A stretch of DNA of 60,941 bases from an uncultured Bacilli bacterium (GCA_947624565.1 CANQKX010000006.1:1-60941), one strand, 5' to 3'. Positions 41,309-51,186 are shown, counted from the stretch's first letter. Numbers and translations are program-made. The notes: generated by a model not told the origin, from the sequence alone.

Positions 41309-42385
41309 CTATTTTTTATTTACTAATTTTAATATTTCATTATATATTAGTGTTGTACTATTTTTCTTACATAATTTATCTAAATTATCTTTTATATCAA
41401 GTATTTTATTTGAATCATTTATTAAATTGTCAATTTCATTTATTAATCTTTCATTAGACAAGTCTTTTTCTTCTAGTAAAACTGCTGCATTTTTATTAAC
41501 TAAATCCATTGCATTTTTATATTGATGATTTTCAGTAACATATGGACTTGGAATAAGTATTGATGGTGTTTTAGTCGCCATAATTTCAGATAATGTAGAT
41601 GCCCCTGCGCGTGATACGAATACATCAGTTACTTTCATTAATCTTGGTAAATCATCTATATATGGAAATATAAATACATTTTTACTTTTTTCTAGTTTTT
41701 TAAAATCTTCATAATAATTCTTACCTGTAACAATAGCAACTTCATAAGATTTATTTTCAAATTTCATTAGTGATTTTTTTAAAACTTCATTTACTGTTGA
41801 TGATCCTAAAGAACCCATTACAATTAATACTAATTTTTTTGATTTGCTTAAATTAAATGAAGATTTATCATATGCTTTCTTTTCCCTTGCACTTTCACTT
41901 GTAGGATTTCCTGTATATACATAATGAACATTATTTATTTTCATACTTTCAAAAGAAGTACAAAGAGTATCTGTATATTTTAATAGTATTTTATTTGACA
42001 ATCCAAGTATACTATTTTGTTCATGTACTAAAGTTTTATATCCACATTTTTTAGCAGCATATATAACAGGAGCAGTTACATATCCTCCTGTTCCTATTAC
42101 TATATCAGGATTAAATTTTTTTATTTCTTTTTTACATTTATTAATACCTTTTATATACTTAATTATTGCATTTACATTTTTTAAACTTAAACTTCTTTTT
42201 AAGCCCTGCATTTCTATGGACACATAAGGTATATTCTTACTTGGAATTATATCTTTTTCCATTCTATCTGATGTACCAATGTATAAAAATTCACTTGATT
42301 TATCTTCTTTTTTTATTTTATCAATAATTGCTAACGCTGGATTAATATGTCCACCTGTTCCTCCAGCACTTATTACAACTCTCAT
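41309..42385 (-). CDS. murG: UDP-GlcNAc transferase MurG
   Basis: This 358-aa GT-B enzyme adds GlcNAc to lipid I, making lipid II. GGTGGHINPALAI is the N-terminal glycine loop, HEQNSILGLSNKIL is typical, and SRAGASTLSEIMATKTPSIL with PYVTENHQYKNA is the UDP-GlcNAc site. The start at 42385 has AGGTG six bases upstream; the track begins three codons earlier. It is the first visible gene of the dcw tail. Confidence 0.97.
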   Translation of the reverse strand: MRVVISAGGTGGHINPALAIIDKIKKEDKSSEFLYIGTSDRMEKDIIPSKNIPYVSIEMQGLKRSLSLKNVNAIIKYIKGINKCKKEIKKFNPDIVIGTGGYVTAPVIYAAKKCGYKTLVHEQNSILGLSNKILLKYTDTLCTSFESMKINNVHYVYTGNPTSESAREKKAYDKSSFNLSKSKKLVLIVMGSLGSSTVNEVLKKSLMKFENKSYEVAIVTGKNYYEDFKKLEKSKNVFIFPYIDDLPRLMKVTDVFVSRAGASTLSEIMATKTPSILIPSPYVTENHQYKNAMDLVNKNAAVLLEEKDLSNERLINEIDNLINDSNKILDIKDNLDKLCKKNSTTLIYNEILKLVNKK

Positions 42386-42437
42386 TTTCATCACCTATTA
42401 TAATTATATCATAATATATTTTATTTTAATACTAAGT

Positions 42438-42471
42438 ATAAAAAAAGTAGACATAATATCTACTTATTTCC
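42438..42471 (-). terminator. Terminator after the DUF4870 gene
   Basis: AAGTAGA-TATTATG-TCTACTT followed by T5 on the minus strand. Confidence 0.8.
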
Positions 42472-42805
42472 ATATTGATTTTGTCAAATCTGATATTACT
42501 GGTATTTCATATTTTTCATTTTTAAAGGCTTTTACAATTGATATTATTACAAATACAAATATTATTATTGATATTATTTGTACTATTGAACTTATTAATC
42601 CTTTCAAGATAAATGATGTTGCGACTGATATTACTGAAAGTGCAATGTTTATAATACATATTGTACCTGATTGATTATAATAAAATTTTACATTTTCTGA
42701 TACATTCTTTTCTTTCATAAAAGAAAATATTAATCCAAGTAATGGTAATAAATATACTAGTAATGCCTCATATTTTTCTTCTAAACCAGTTATTGTCTTT
42801 TTCAT
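42464..42805 (-). CDS. DUF4870-like membrane protein
   Basis: This 113-aa protein has three hydrophobic segments. An N-terminal half (KYEALLVYLLPLLGLIFSFM) contains the DUF4870 'L.P..G' pattern. VSENVKFYYNQSGTICIINI follows, with the conserved FHYNQA-like motif, then a long C-terminal hydrophobic helix (SSIVQIISIIIFVFVIISIV). The role is unknown across the family. It is the last gene after the response regulator and Hpt genes, probably cotranscribed. Confidence 0.78.
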   Translation of the reverse strand: MKKTITGLEEKYEALLVYLLPLLGLIFSFMKEKNVSENVKFYYNQSGTICIINIALSVISVATSFILKGLISSIVQIISIIIFVFVIISIVKAFKNEKYEIPVISDLTKSIWK

Positions 42806-42815
42806 AAATTACCTC

Positions 42816-43217
42816 CTAATTTACCATTTTCGATACTATTTTTTCAATATCAAATGCACTAAACGGTTTAATTAGTACATCTACTATATTATATGTAAAT
42901 ACCTTTGAAATAGTTGCTTTTGAACTATCACCAGTAATTATAGATACAGGTATTTTTGAGAATAAATTCTTTTCTTTAAAATAATCAAGAACTGCAAACC
43001 CATCTAAATCTGGCATATTCAAATCTAAGAGAATTGCAACTATTGTCCCTTCTGGCATAGTATCAACTATATCAATTGCTTCTCTACCATTAGATGCCAT
43101 TAATACTTTATATTGATCTTTATATACTTTCTCTATTAAATTTCTTGTTATATTAGAATCATCTACAACTAATATTGTATTTTCTGTTATATTTGGTGTT
43201 AATACTAATTTATCCAT
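42816..43217 (-). CDS. Stand-alone response regulator (receiver domain only)
   Basis: This 133-aa protein is a single CheY-like receiver: acidic pair in ILVVDDSNITRNLIE, phospho-acceptor Asp in ILLDLNMPDLDGF, switch Thr/Ser in SIITGDSS and Lys in VLIKPFSAFD. There is no output domain. It is ten bases downstream of the Hpt gene and probably accepts phosphate from it. Confidence 0.92.
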   Translation of the reverse strand: MDKLVLTPNITENTILVVDDSNITRNLIEKVYKDQYKVLMASNGREAIDIVDTMPEGTIVAILLDLNMPDLDGFAVLDYFKEKNLFSKIPVSIITGDSSKATISKVFTYNIVDVLIKPFSAFDIEKIVSKMVN

Positions 43218-43227
43218 ATTTTCCTCC

Positions 43228-43587
43228 TTATTCTTTTCCTAAATATTCTTTTATTATATTTATTATTCTATTTATTTCATCTTGTAACAAATTAAAATTT
43301 GAATTTACATAACTAGTATCATTTTCTTTACTTTTAAGTTCATGATCATATGCAATTTGGGCTAAATCAGTAAATCCTAAATATTTTGAATCACTTTTTA
43401 TTGAATGAACTAAAATTGAATAATTTTCCATATCATTTAAATTTTTATATTCTATTAATTTTGGATATTTATCATTTATTTCAGATAAAAAATCTTCCAT
43501 AGTTTCATTATACATATCCATATCACCTAAAAGTTCTAATCCTTTTTCTACATCAATTCCATTACTTTCTAAATATTCTTTGTTCAT
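43228..43587 (-). CDS. Histidine phosphotransfer (Hpt) protein
   Basis: This 119-aa helical Hpt protein carries the transfer His in ENYSILVHSIKSDSKYLGFT. GLELLGDMDMYNETMEDFLS is the common leading helix with the Hpt-type 'D.....l..F' spacing. It shuttles phosphate between the hybrid kinase encoded upstream and the single receiver downstream. Ribosome site AGGAAG. Confidence 0.88.
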   Translation of the reverse strand: MNKEYLESNGIDVEKGLELLGDMDMYNETMEDFLSEINDKYPKLIEYKNLNDMENYSILVHSIKSDSKYLGFTDLAQIAYDHELKSKENDTSYVNSNFNLLQDEINRIINIIKEYLGKE

Positions 43588-43627
43588 ATGTACTTCCTTC
43601 CTACTATTAATTATAACATATTTATCA

Positions 43628-45439
43628 TTAATTTAAATATTTTTTTAATACTCTATTTAGTTCACTTTTTTCAATAGGTTTTGCTAAATAATCATTAAAT
43701 CCTGATTCCATATATTTTTCTTTCATACCAGTAAGTGCATTAGCAGTAAGTGCAATTACAGGTCCATCAAATATATTATCTTCTTTTATTTTATTTAAAG
43801 TTTCTGTCCCACTCATTTTTGGCATCATATCATCCATTAATATTAAATCATATTTATTTCCTTCAAGTAATTTGTTTATACATTCTTCTCCACTCATTGC
43901 ACTATCTATAGTTAATTTATATGCTTCAAGTAATCTTGTTGCAACTTTTATATTTAATTTATTATCATCTACTACTAAAACTTTTTTATTAGATAAATCT
44001 AAATCTTCTTTTATAGAATTATCATTTTCATCAAGTGATATTGTAATATTTTCAACTATTTTTTGATCTATTGTAATAGTAAATTTAGAACCTTCACCAT
44101 ATTTACTTTGAACTACAATTTTTCCATTCATAAGATCTAATAATTTTTTAGTAATTGCAAGTCCAAGTCCAGTACCTTCAATAGTTGTATTTCTATCTTC
44201 ATCTAATCTTTCAAATTTATTAAATAATTTATTTATACTTTCTTCTTTTATTCCTCTTCCTGTATCTTCAACAGATATAATCATTCTTGTAATTCCATCT
44301 TTAATTATAGAATTACATGAAAATATTATTTTTCCTTTATCTGTATATTTAACAGCATTTGTCAATATATTTAATATTACTTGTTTAATTCTTGTTTGAT
44401 CACCATATAATACTCTAGGCAAACTTTCATCCATTTGAATTATAAACTCAATAGGTTTTTCTCCAATTCTTACTTTTGTTAATTTTATTAATTCATCAAA
44501 CATTTTTTTTGTATCATATTGTTTGTTAATTATTTCCAACTTATTTGCTTCTATTTTTGATATATCTAAAATACCATTTACTATTTCAAGTAAGTTATCA
44601 GATGCACTTAATATATCTTTTACATCACTTTTTAAATTTTCTGGTAAAGAAGGATTTTCACTAAGTGATGTAGAAAAACCTACAATAGCATTAAGAGGAG
44701 TTCTTATTTCATGACTCATACTTGATAAAAAGTCTGTTTTGGCTCTATTTGCTTTTTCTGCTTGATTTTTAGCTATATTTAATTGCTCTATTAATTTCAT
44801 ATCAGGATTTTCTATCGTATGAAACATAACGAACATAACAAATGTTTCCATAGAACTAGTTAATGTTAAATATGGATTTAATTTTTGTATTATACAAATT
44901 ATAAATGTTCCAATTATATAAACTAATATTGAAATACACTTTTTCTTTTCGAGTTTTTTAATATTTACAGTAATTAATAATATGCAAAGTGCAACATAAA
45001 TTGAAGAAATAATATATACTACATTAACACTTAATCCATACGAATACATATTATTATTTTTGTAATATAGATTAATAGGCAAAGTTATTATAAATATAAT
45101 AGATATAATATATGATAATGTATTAAAATTAATTATGTATTTATTCTTATTTTTATTATATACAACATTAAATACATATAAATTAAATAGAAAAGCAAAA
45201 GTTAAAAAGTATATTAAAAAGATTTTATTTATAAATTTTGATATTAATGACTCTGGACCTAGAAAATATATTGAAAATATACATGTAAATTCTAAAATAA
45301 TTCCTATTAAATTTGTTACTAATAATTTTGAAAATATATTAGTTTCATATGTTTTTATATGTTCTTTATTAAAATATATAATATTTAAGAAAACAATATA
45401 AATAAGACTTATACATAAAAATGATAAACTTACTGCCAT
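43628..45439 (-). CDS. Hybrid sensor histidine kinase with receiver domain
   Basis: The 603 aa begin with about 210 residues of membrane helices (LSFLCISLIYIVFLNIIYFN and on), seven or eight in number, as a sensor. Next come a dimerisation/phospho domain (FLSSMSHEIRTPLNAIVGFS), an ATPase (ILNILTNAVKYTDKGK, VEDTGRGIKEE, GTGLGLAITKKLLDLM) and a C-terminal receiver (VLVVDDNKLNIKVATRLLEA, Asp in LILMDDMMPKM, Lys in DYLAKPIEKSEL). The receiver's Thr lies in VIALTANAL. With the Hpt and single receiver downstream it forms a complete phosphorelay. Confidence 0.94.
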   Translation of the reverse strand: MAVSLSFLCISLIYIVFLNIIYFNKEHIKTYETNIFSKLLVTNLIGIILEFTCIFSIYFLGPESLISKFINKIFLIYFLTFAFLFNLYVFNVVYNKNKNKYIINFNTLSYIISIIFIITLPINLYYKNNNMYSYGLSVNVVYIISSIYVALCILLITVNIKKLEKKKCISILVYIIGTFIICIIQKLNPYLTLTSSMETFVMFVMFHTIENPDMKLIEQLNIAKNQAEKANRAKTDFLSSMSHEIRTPLNAIVGFSTSLSENPSLPENLKSDVKDILSASDNLLEIVNGILDISKIEANKLEIINKQYDTKKMFDELIKLTKVRIGEKPIEFIIQMDESLPRVLYGDQTRIKQVILNILTNAVKYTDKGKIIFSCNSIIKDGITRMIISVEDTGRGIKEESINKLFNKFERLDEDRNTTIEGTGLGLAITKKLLDLMNGKIVVQSKYGEGSKFTITIDQKIVENITISLDENDNSIKEDLDLSNKKVLVVDDNKLNIKVATRLLEAYKLTIDSAMSGEECINKLLEGNKYDLILMDDMMPKMSGTETLNKIKEDNIFDGPVIALTANALTGMKEKYMESGFNDYLAKPIEKSELNRVLKKYLN

Positions 45440-45497
45440 TTTAAATCCTCCACTATAATTAATTACTATATTAATTATAACATAATATATGAGTTTT

Positions 45498-45536
45498 TAA
45501 AATAAAAACTTGCTTATTTACAATAAGTAAGTTTCT
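45498..45536 (-). terminator. Terminator after the AMP-binding gene
   Basis: AACTTACTTATT-GTA-AATAAGCAAGTT (one mismatch) with a T-rich tail on the minus strand. Confidence 0.8.
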
Positions 45537-47397
45537 TATTTTTTTGCTGTAATTTTTCTAAATATTGTTTACCATCCATTAAATAAGATTCAGGATTTTT
45601 ATGTGTTCTAATAGGTCTAATACAATTATCACTTATTCCCTCTTGTATTAATGGTTTTGTAACTCTTTTACCACATCCTGATAACGGATATGATTCTTCA
45701 TTTGATCTGATTCTAAATACAATTTTATCAGTTACTTCTTTATCAAATTTTTTCTTACATCTATTTAATGCAGACATTAAGCAAGTTGATTCTAGATGTT
45801 TTTTATCTGGCTGTAATTCTATATGTGCAACATAAATTTTTCCATAATTATCATCATCTATTTCTACTGTTTCACATGATAATATATTTTTAGTATCTTT
45901 TAATATTTCATCTGATATTGCATATGTTGGAACTTTTGAAAATTTATCCATTCTTCCTTTTACATGTATATAATCTTTTTGTCCAATATACCCATATACA
46001 CTACAATCTCCATATTTAATTCCATCTTTTTCAATAAAATATTTATCAGTTGCTTCCTTGTTATTTCTATATCCTTTCATATTGGATTCAGAACTTGCAT
46101 AAAGTCTACCTACTTTACCTTTTTCAAGAATATTACCATTTTCATCTACTACAATTACATCTACTGTACTATATGTTCTTAAAATATCATATTCTTCTTT
46201 TGATATTCTTTTTAGTTTTGTTGTTAACCCTCTAAACATTACAAAGAATATTCCTCCATGTTCACAATCTCCACCAGCAATACTCATGCATATTACACAA
46301 ACTGGTGTATGAGTAAATCCTGTACCAGATTTTGTCATTTTAAGCATCTTATTACATAATTTTTCTTCACCCATTGATAATGGTTCCCCAACAGACATAG
46401 GTGCAAGTAAAAAAGGAAATTTAACATGAACATTTTGTTCTTTTAACTTCATAATTTTCTTTGATAAATGTACCCAAAAACTTCTAGTTGCGCATGGAAA
46501 ATTAGGTTTGTTAATCATTAAACTATACATAAAAAAGTTTTTATCATATATTGGTTCTAAACATACTGTAGATCCTTGTATAAGTGAATCTGTTATACAT
46601 GATTGAATATTTGTATTTGAATGTGATGGAATTTGCGCTAAAACTTTTAAATTCTTCATAGAAGGTGTATCTGAAACCTCTGGATTATGTGAATAACCCA
46701 TTGCAATATAACTTTTATTTACATGTTCAATTCCCTTTGGTCTAACAGAATTAGTTGATCCACTTGAATATGTAGTTGAAAATACATCATCAAGCTTAGT
46801 ATCTTTATATTTGTATTTTCCATTATAATCTTTTACCATAAATTCATTAATAGACATAATATTTGGATTATCAGATTTATATTTATCTAATTTATTTTCA
46901 AATTTATAAAAATGTTTATCTATTTTATCAAATGGATCTACACCGTTTTTTAATGAACTAGTTAAAGATGTCATTACTATTTTATTAGTTTTAGAATTAT
47001 TTATTGAATCTTTAAGTTTTTCATACTTATCATCACTAATAAATACATATGGTGATTTACAATCATCTATTATCTGTGTTATATAATCTTTATCAAATTC
47101 TTCTCCAAAAATGTTAACTTTAGCACCTATTATACTAGCAGCTAATATTAAATATATAAGTTCAGGTGTATTTGCCATACATATAGGTATTTCATCTGCT
47201 TTTTTTACTCCATGTGCAACAAGTGATTTTGCATATTCATTTGCTTTTTCAAACATTTCACCATAAGTAATATTTACTCCCCTGTAAAATATTGCAACTC
47301 TATCTAAACCATCTTTATTTCTATAATATATTTCATCATATAATGACCAATTATGGAATATTTTTATATTATTTAATACTTCTTCCTTACTTTGCAT
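45514..47397 (-). CDS. AMP-binding (acyl-CoA synthetase-like) enzyme
   Basis: This 627-aa protein is an ANL-superfamily adenylating enzyme. YRGVNITYGEMFEKANEYAK and PICMANTPELIYLILAASII are the N-domain. The P-loop reads TTYSSGSTNSVRPKGIEHVN, with extra residues compared with the usual YTSGSTGxPKG. YGDCSVYGYIGQKDYIHVKG carries the hinge Asp region, and a C-domain Lys is probable near SGCGKRVTKPLIQ. Such enzymes activate fatty or other carboxylic acids as AMP esters. No carrier protein or transferase is adjacent, so the substrate is open. GGAGG precedes the ATG. Confidence 0.85.
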   Translation of the reverse strand: MQSKEEVLNNIKIFHNWSLYDEIYYRNKDGLDRVAIFYRGVNITYGEMFEKANEYAKSLVAHGVKKADEIPICMANTPELIYLILAASIIGAKVNIFGEEFDKDYITQIIDDCKSPYVFISDDKYEKLKDSINNSKTNKIVMTSLTSSLKNGVDPFDKIDKHFYKFENKLDKYKSDNPNIMSINEFMVKDYNGKYKYKDTKLDDVFSTTYSSGSTNSVRPKGIEHVNKSYIAMGYSHNPEVSDTPSMKNLKVLAQIPSHSNTNIQSCITDSLIQGSTVCLEPIYDKNFFMYSLMINKPNFPCATRSFWVHLSKKIMKLKEQNVHVKFPFLLAPMSVGEPLSMGEEKLCNKMLKMTKSGTGFTHTPVCVICMSIAGGDCEHGGIFFVMFRGLTTKLKRISKEEYDILRTYSTVDVIVVDENGNILEKGKVGRLYASSESNMKGYRNNKEATDKYFIEKDGIKYGDCSVYGYIGQKDYIHVKGRMDKFSKVPTYAISDEILKDTKNILSCETVEIDDDNYGKIYVAHIELQPDKKHLESTCLMSALNRCKKKFDKEVTDKIVFRIRSNEESYPLSGCGKRVTKPLIQEGISDNCIRPIRTHKNPESYLMDGKQYLEKLQQKNKKLTYCK

Positions 47398-47467
47398 ACA
47401 AACCTCCTAAATATATTTTTATATTACTACATATATATTTATTAGTCAAAACTTTTTACAGTTTATT

Positions 47468-47498
47468 TACAAAAAAAACAAGTGAATTACTCACTTAT
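47468..47498 (-). terminator. Terminator after the FAD-dependent dehydrogenase gene
   Basis: AAGTGA-GTAA-TTCACTT followed by GT8 on the minus strand, overlapping the end of the gene. Confidence 0.8.
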
Positions 47499-49061
47499 TA
47501 TTTTTTCAAAACACCTAATTCCATCCATAGCAGATGTTGTAATTCCACCTGCATATCCTGCACCTTCTCCAATCGGATATATTCCTTTTATATTACACAT
47601 ATAATTTTCATCTCTAATAATTCTAATTGGTGAAGATGTTCTTGATTCTACTGCTGATATAATAGAATCATCCATATCAAAACCTTTTATTTTTGTACCA
47701 AAATATTTAATTGCCTCTTTTAAATCATCACATATAAACTTAGGTAAAATATCATTTATATTAGAAAATGAATACTGTCCTTTAAAAATAGGTTGAACAC
47801 TACCTAAATTATTAGTTGTTTTATTTGAGATAAAATCTTTTAATAATTGTATAGGAATCTTACCATTTCCATAAAAATATGCTTTTTTTTCTAATTCTCT
47901 TTGAAAATTTATACCATCAAATAAATTTTCACCATAATCTTCTTTATCAATAGTTACTACAATAGCGCTATTAGCATTTAAACTATCTCGATTATAATTA
48001 CTCATTCCGTTAATTGCTAAACATTTTTCTTCACTAGAAGAATTAACTACATATCCACCTGGACACATACAAAAAGAATACACACCTTTTTTATCTTTTG
48101 CAGTATATGTTAATTTATAGCTTGATACTGGTAAATAACTACTATATTTACCATATTGAAATTTATCTATCATATCTTGTGGATGCTGAATTCTTATTCC
48201 AACTGCAAATGGTTTTGATATCATATTAATATTATTTTTATAAAGTATTTCATATGTATCTCTTGAACTATGACCAATTGCTAATACTAAATCTGTACAA
48301 GGTATTAACTCATTATTATTTACTTGTATTTCTTTTATTTTATTATCTTCTATAATTAAGTCAGTTAAAGTAGTATTATATCTAAATTCTCCCCCTAAAC
48401 TAATTATTTTATTTCTCATATTAATTATTACATTTCTTAAAATATCAGTCCCTATATGAGGTTTATTTTCATATAATATATCTTTAGGCGCACCACATTC
48501 AACAAATATTTCAAATACTTTCTTCATTATAAAATTCTTATCTTTTACTAAAGTATTTAACTTACCATCTGAAAAAGTACCTGCACCACCTTCTCCAAAT
48601 TGTACATTCGAATTTATATTTAATTTCCCACTATTCCAAAATTCTTGTACACTTTTTACCCTATCTTCTATTTTTTCTCCTCTTTCAATTATTAATGGAT
48701 TATACCCATAGTATGCAAGCATATAACAACAAAATAATCCAGATGGTCCTGTTCCAATTATAATTGGTCTATTTGCTAACTTTCTTTTATTTTTTATATT
48801 TAATTTGTATTCTTCATTTAACTCTTTATATATATCAATAGATTTAAATTTATCTAATATATATTTTTCATTATTTGCTTGTATTCTAACTTCATATATA
48901 TAATTTATATTATTTTTATCTCTAGCATCTATAGATTTTTTTACTATATCTATTTTTTTGATATCTTCTGTTTTTATTTTTAGTTTTTTTGCTGTTTTAT
49001 TTAATATTTCATCTATTGTATTATTTTCAACACTTACTTTTATTTGTCTTACTCTTATCAT
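47487..49061 (-). CDS. FAD-dependent dehydrogenase of the COG2509 type
   Basis: This 524-aa protein has an N-terminal domain of about 95 residues (IRVRQIKVSVENNTIDEILN). The FAD-binding Rossmann motif is RPIIIGTGPSGLFCCYMLAY, followed by NVQFGEGGAGTFSDGKLNT and a C-terminal FAD loop GIYPIGEGAGYAGGITTSAM. This arrangement is the uncharacterised FAD dehydrogenase family common in anaerobic Bacillota. The substrate is unknown. Its ATG overlaps the stop of the next flavoprotein gene, so the two are coupled. Confidence 0.9.
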   Translation of the reverse strand: MIRVRQIKVSVENNTIDEILNKTAKKLKIKTEDIKKIDIVKKSIDARDKNNINYIYEVRIQANNEKYILDKFKSIDIYKELNEEYKLNIKNKRKLANRPIIIGTGPSGLFCCYMLAYYGYNPLIIERGEKIEDRVKSVQEFWNSGKLNINSNVQFGEGGAGTFSDGKLNTLVKDKNFIMKKVFEIFVECGAPKDILYENKPHIGTDILRNVIINMRNKIISLGGEFRYNTTLTDLIIEDNKIKEIQVNNNELIPCTDLVLAIGHSSRDTYEILYKNNINMISKPFAVGIRIQHPQDMIDKFQYGKYSSYLPVSSYKLTYTAKDKKGVYSFCMCPGGYVVNSSSEEKCLAINGMSNYNRDSLNANSAIVVTIDKEDYGENLFDGINFQRELEKKAYFYGNGKIPIQLLKDFISNKTTNNLGSVQPIFKGQYSFSNINDILPKFICDDLKEAIKYFGTKIKGFDMDDSIISAVESRTSSPIRIIRDENYMCNIKGIYPIGEGAGYAGGITTSAMDGIRCFEKIISE

Positions 49062-50248
49062 CTTATATCACTTCCTGATAAATATCCTGTAATAAATGCA
49101 AATGTTAAATTATATCCTCCACATTGTCCATCACAATCAAGTATTTCCCCTGTTATATATAAATTATCTACTAATTTTGACATCATATTATTATAATTTA
49201 TTTCATTTAAATCTAATCCACCAGAACATACTTGACATTTATCAAATGAATTAGTACCTGTTACGTTTATTTTAAAATTGATTATATTATTTGAAAGTAT
49301 ATCTATTCTTTCTTTAGATAAATCATCTAATTTTTCACTATTTTTTATATTTGATAATTTAAGTATTACATTTACTATTTTTTTATTTAAAATTCCACAT
49401 AATAATTCTTTAATAGTTCTAGATTTTACTATTTTATTTCTATTATATATATACTCAATTAACTTATTTTTAGTTTTAATAAATGGTATGAAATTAATTA
49501 ATATATACTGATTTTCTTTTATTAAATAACTAATATTAAATGTACATATACCACTTACATAACCATCTAATAATTGAAGTTCTCCTATATCTTCTTTTAA
49601 CAAACTATCATTTTCATATAATGAGACTTTAGCATCACATCTAACACCTGATAAATCTTTTAAATATTTATTATCAGACTTTATTTGTACTAGTGCTGGT
49701 TTTATTTGTGTAATATGATGATTAAAATCTTTTAAAAATTTATATCCCATTCCATCAGAGCCTGTTTTTGGATATGCTTTAGATCCAGTTGAAATAACTA
49801 ACTTATCACAAGTTATATCATTGTTTATAATAAATTTATTATCTTCTTTTTTAATACTACTAACTAAATAATTACATACTATATTAACATTTAAATATTT
49901 TAACTCACTTTCAAGTGCATCTTTAACAGATACTGCCTGATTAGAATATGGATAATAATATCCATTTTTTATTTTTGGAATTATTCCTATTTGATCATAA
50001 AATTTTAATAATTCATTAATATTTTCTTTTGTAATTATTTTACTTAAAATATCAATATTATTTGAATGATAATTATTTATATCTTGATTTTCATTAAAGT
50101 AATTACATCTACCATTACCTGTTACTAATAATTTTTTTAATATATCATTATTTCTTTCTAAAATAGTTACATCATTACCATTTTTCTTAGCATATATAGC
50201 ACATATTACACCAGATACTCCTGCACCTACTATTACTACTTTACTCAT
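49058..50248 (-). CDS. HI0933/BaiN-like flavoprotein
   Basis: This 396-aa protein has the FAD-binding motif VVIVGAGVSGVICAIYAKKN and the family's LLVTGNGRCNYFN stretch. KLVISTGSKAYPKTGSDGMG and YITGEILDCDGQCGGYNLTF, the C-terminal HI0933 signature, are also present. Some relatives act on bile-acid intermediates (BaiN) or other ring substrates, but most are uncharacterised. I start at 50248 (MSKVVIV), which has GGAAGTG upstream; the track adds 12 codons. It pairs with the COG2509 gene in a four-base overlap. Confidence 0.9.
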   Translation of the reverse strand: MSKVVIVGAGVSGVICAIYAKKNGNDVTILERNNDILKKLLVTGNGRCNYFNENQDINNYHSNNIDILSKIITKENINELLKFYDQIGIIPKIKNGYYYPYSNQAVSVKDALESELKYLNVNIVCNYLVSSIKKEDNKFIINNDITCDKLVISTGSKAYPKTGSDGMGYKFLKDFNHHITQIKPALVQIKSDNKYLKDLSGVRCDAKVSLYENDSLLKEDIGELQLLDGYVSGICTFNISYLIKENQYILINFIPFIKTKNKLIEYIYNRNKIVKSRTIKELLCGILNKKIVNVILKLSNIKNSEKLDDLSKERIDILSNNIINFKINVTGTNSFDKCQVCSGGLDLNEINYNNMMSKLVDNLYITGEILDCDGQCGGYNLTFAFITGYLSGSDIR

Positions 50249-50283
50249 TTTTTCACTTCCTAAAAAAATTATAACATTTATCA

Positions 50284-50316
50284 AAATAAAATAGTATAAA
50301 TTTATACTATTTTATC
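50284..50316 (-). terminator. Terminator after the AbiEii-like gene
   Basis: AAAATAGTATAA-ATT-TATACTATTTT perfect stem, with T-rich flank on the minus strand. Confidence 0.75.
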
Positions 50317-51186
50317 ATTTGATAATGTATACACTTTATTTTTGCCTTGTTTTATTCTTTGAAGTTGTTCACTTAAAACACCTCTTGTATAATATACTGC
50401 TCCCTCTAAATCTATTTCATCATCCAAAAATTCATATTTTCTTTTATTGTTTTCCCATTCTTGTTCTCTTGTTCTTACAAAATCTTTTGATAAAAAATCA
50501 GTAGAAACATCATCTATATTTATAGATGTACTATTTCTAAGCATTTTTTCAAAGCAATAAGAAAATATATCAGAGTCATATTCACCACCATGTAGTTGAT
50601 ATACATCATAAAAATCTTTCATTCTCGTATTAAAACCATAAATTATATTTTTTTTAACAATAACATATAATTTTTCAGCGAGAGTTTCTTCTATAGAAGG
50701 AACTACTACCTCATATTCTTCATCATTTTCAAATATTTTAGGAGCAAGTTTTACTTGCTTTTTGTATATAATTGGATAATTTTCTCTGTAATCAATACCT
50801 ATTGGATGATTTATTTTTCCTATTTGTGCACAAATAGGTATTTTATATATTCCAGTTCCTGTTTGTTTAGGTTTATTTCTAAGATTATATATTATGTTTT
50901 GATTTTTATTACACATTACGTTTATTAATATAAGAAGAGGGTCATGATGTGCTTTTGTGCTTGCTATATCTATATCAGTAATAGGTCTTACCATTTTATT
51001 TAAATGTACTAATTGTGCAAAACTTCCTTTTACTAATATATTTTTTTCTTTATCCTTTTTGCTTAATTCATATAATAGTAATCTAGAAAAAAACGTGTTA
51101 TATGCATTTTGGACACTTATATTTAGTCTTTGTGCTTCTTTCTTTATAAAATTTTTTAATTGTTCATCATTATTTATTTGAATCAT
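50302..51186 (-). CDS. AbiEii/AbiGii-type nucleotidyltransferase (toxin family), no antitoxin seen
   Basis: This 294-aa protein has the nucleotidyltransferase signature: GS followed by RPITDIDIA in LVKGSFAQLVHLNKMVRPIT, a further acidic site PIGIDYRENYP, VPSIEETLAEKLYVI, and the late RMKDFYDVYQLHGG. AbiEii toxins transfer nucleotides, often to tRNA, and are paired with an upstream AbiEi antitoxin. No AbiEi-like gene flanks it, and the 230 bp upstream hold no ORF. It is either an orphan or a related NTase with another role. Confidence 0.85.
   Translation of the reverse strand: MIQINNDEQLKNFIKKEAQRLNISVQNAYNTFFSRLLLYELSKKDKEKNILVKGSFAQLVHLNKMVRPITDIDIASTKAHHDPLLILINVMCNKNQNIIYNLRNKPKQTGTGIYKIPICAQIGKINHPIGIDYRENYPIIYKKQVKLAPKIFENDEEYEVVVPSIEETLAEKLYVIVKKNIIYGFNTRMKDFYDVYQLHGGEYDSDIFSYCFEKMLRNSTSINIDDVSTDFLSKDFVRTREQEWENNKRKYEFLDDEIDLEGAVYYTRGVLSEQLQRIKQGKNKVYTLSNDKIV

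Noticed and set aside
42279-42674. 131-aa plus-strand ORF spanning the murG start
   Set aside because: Crosses two minus-strand genes and their terminator; no ribosome site.
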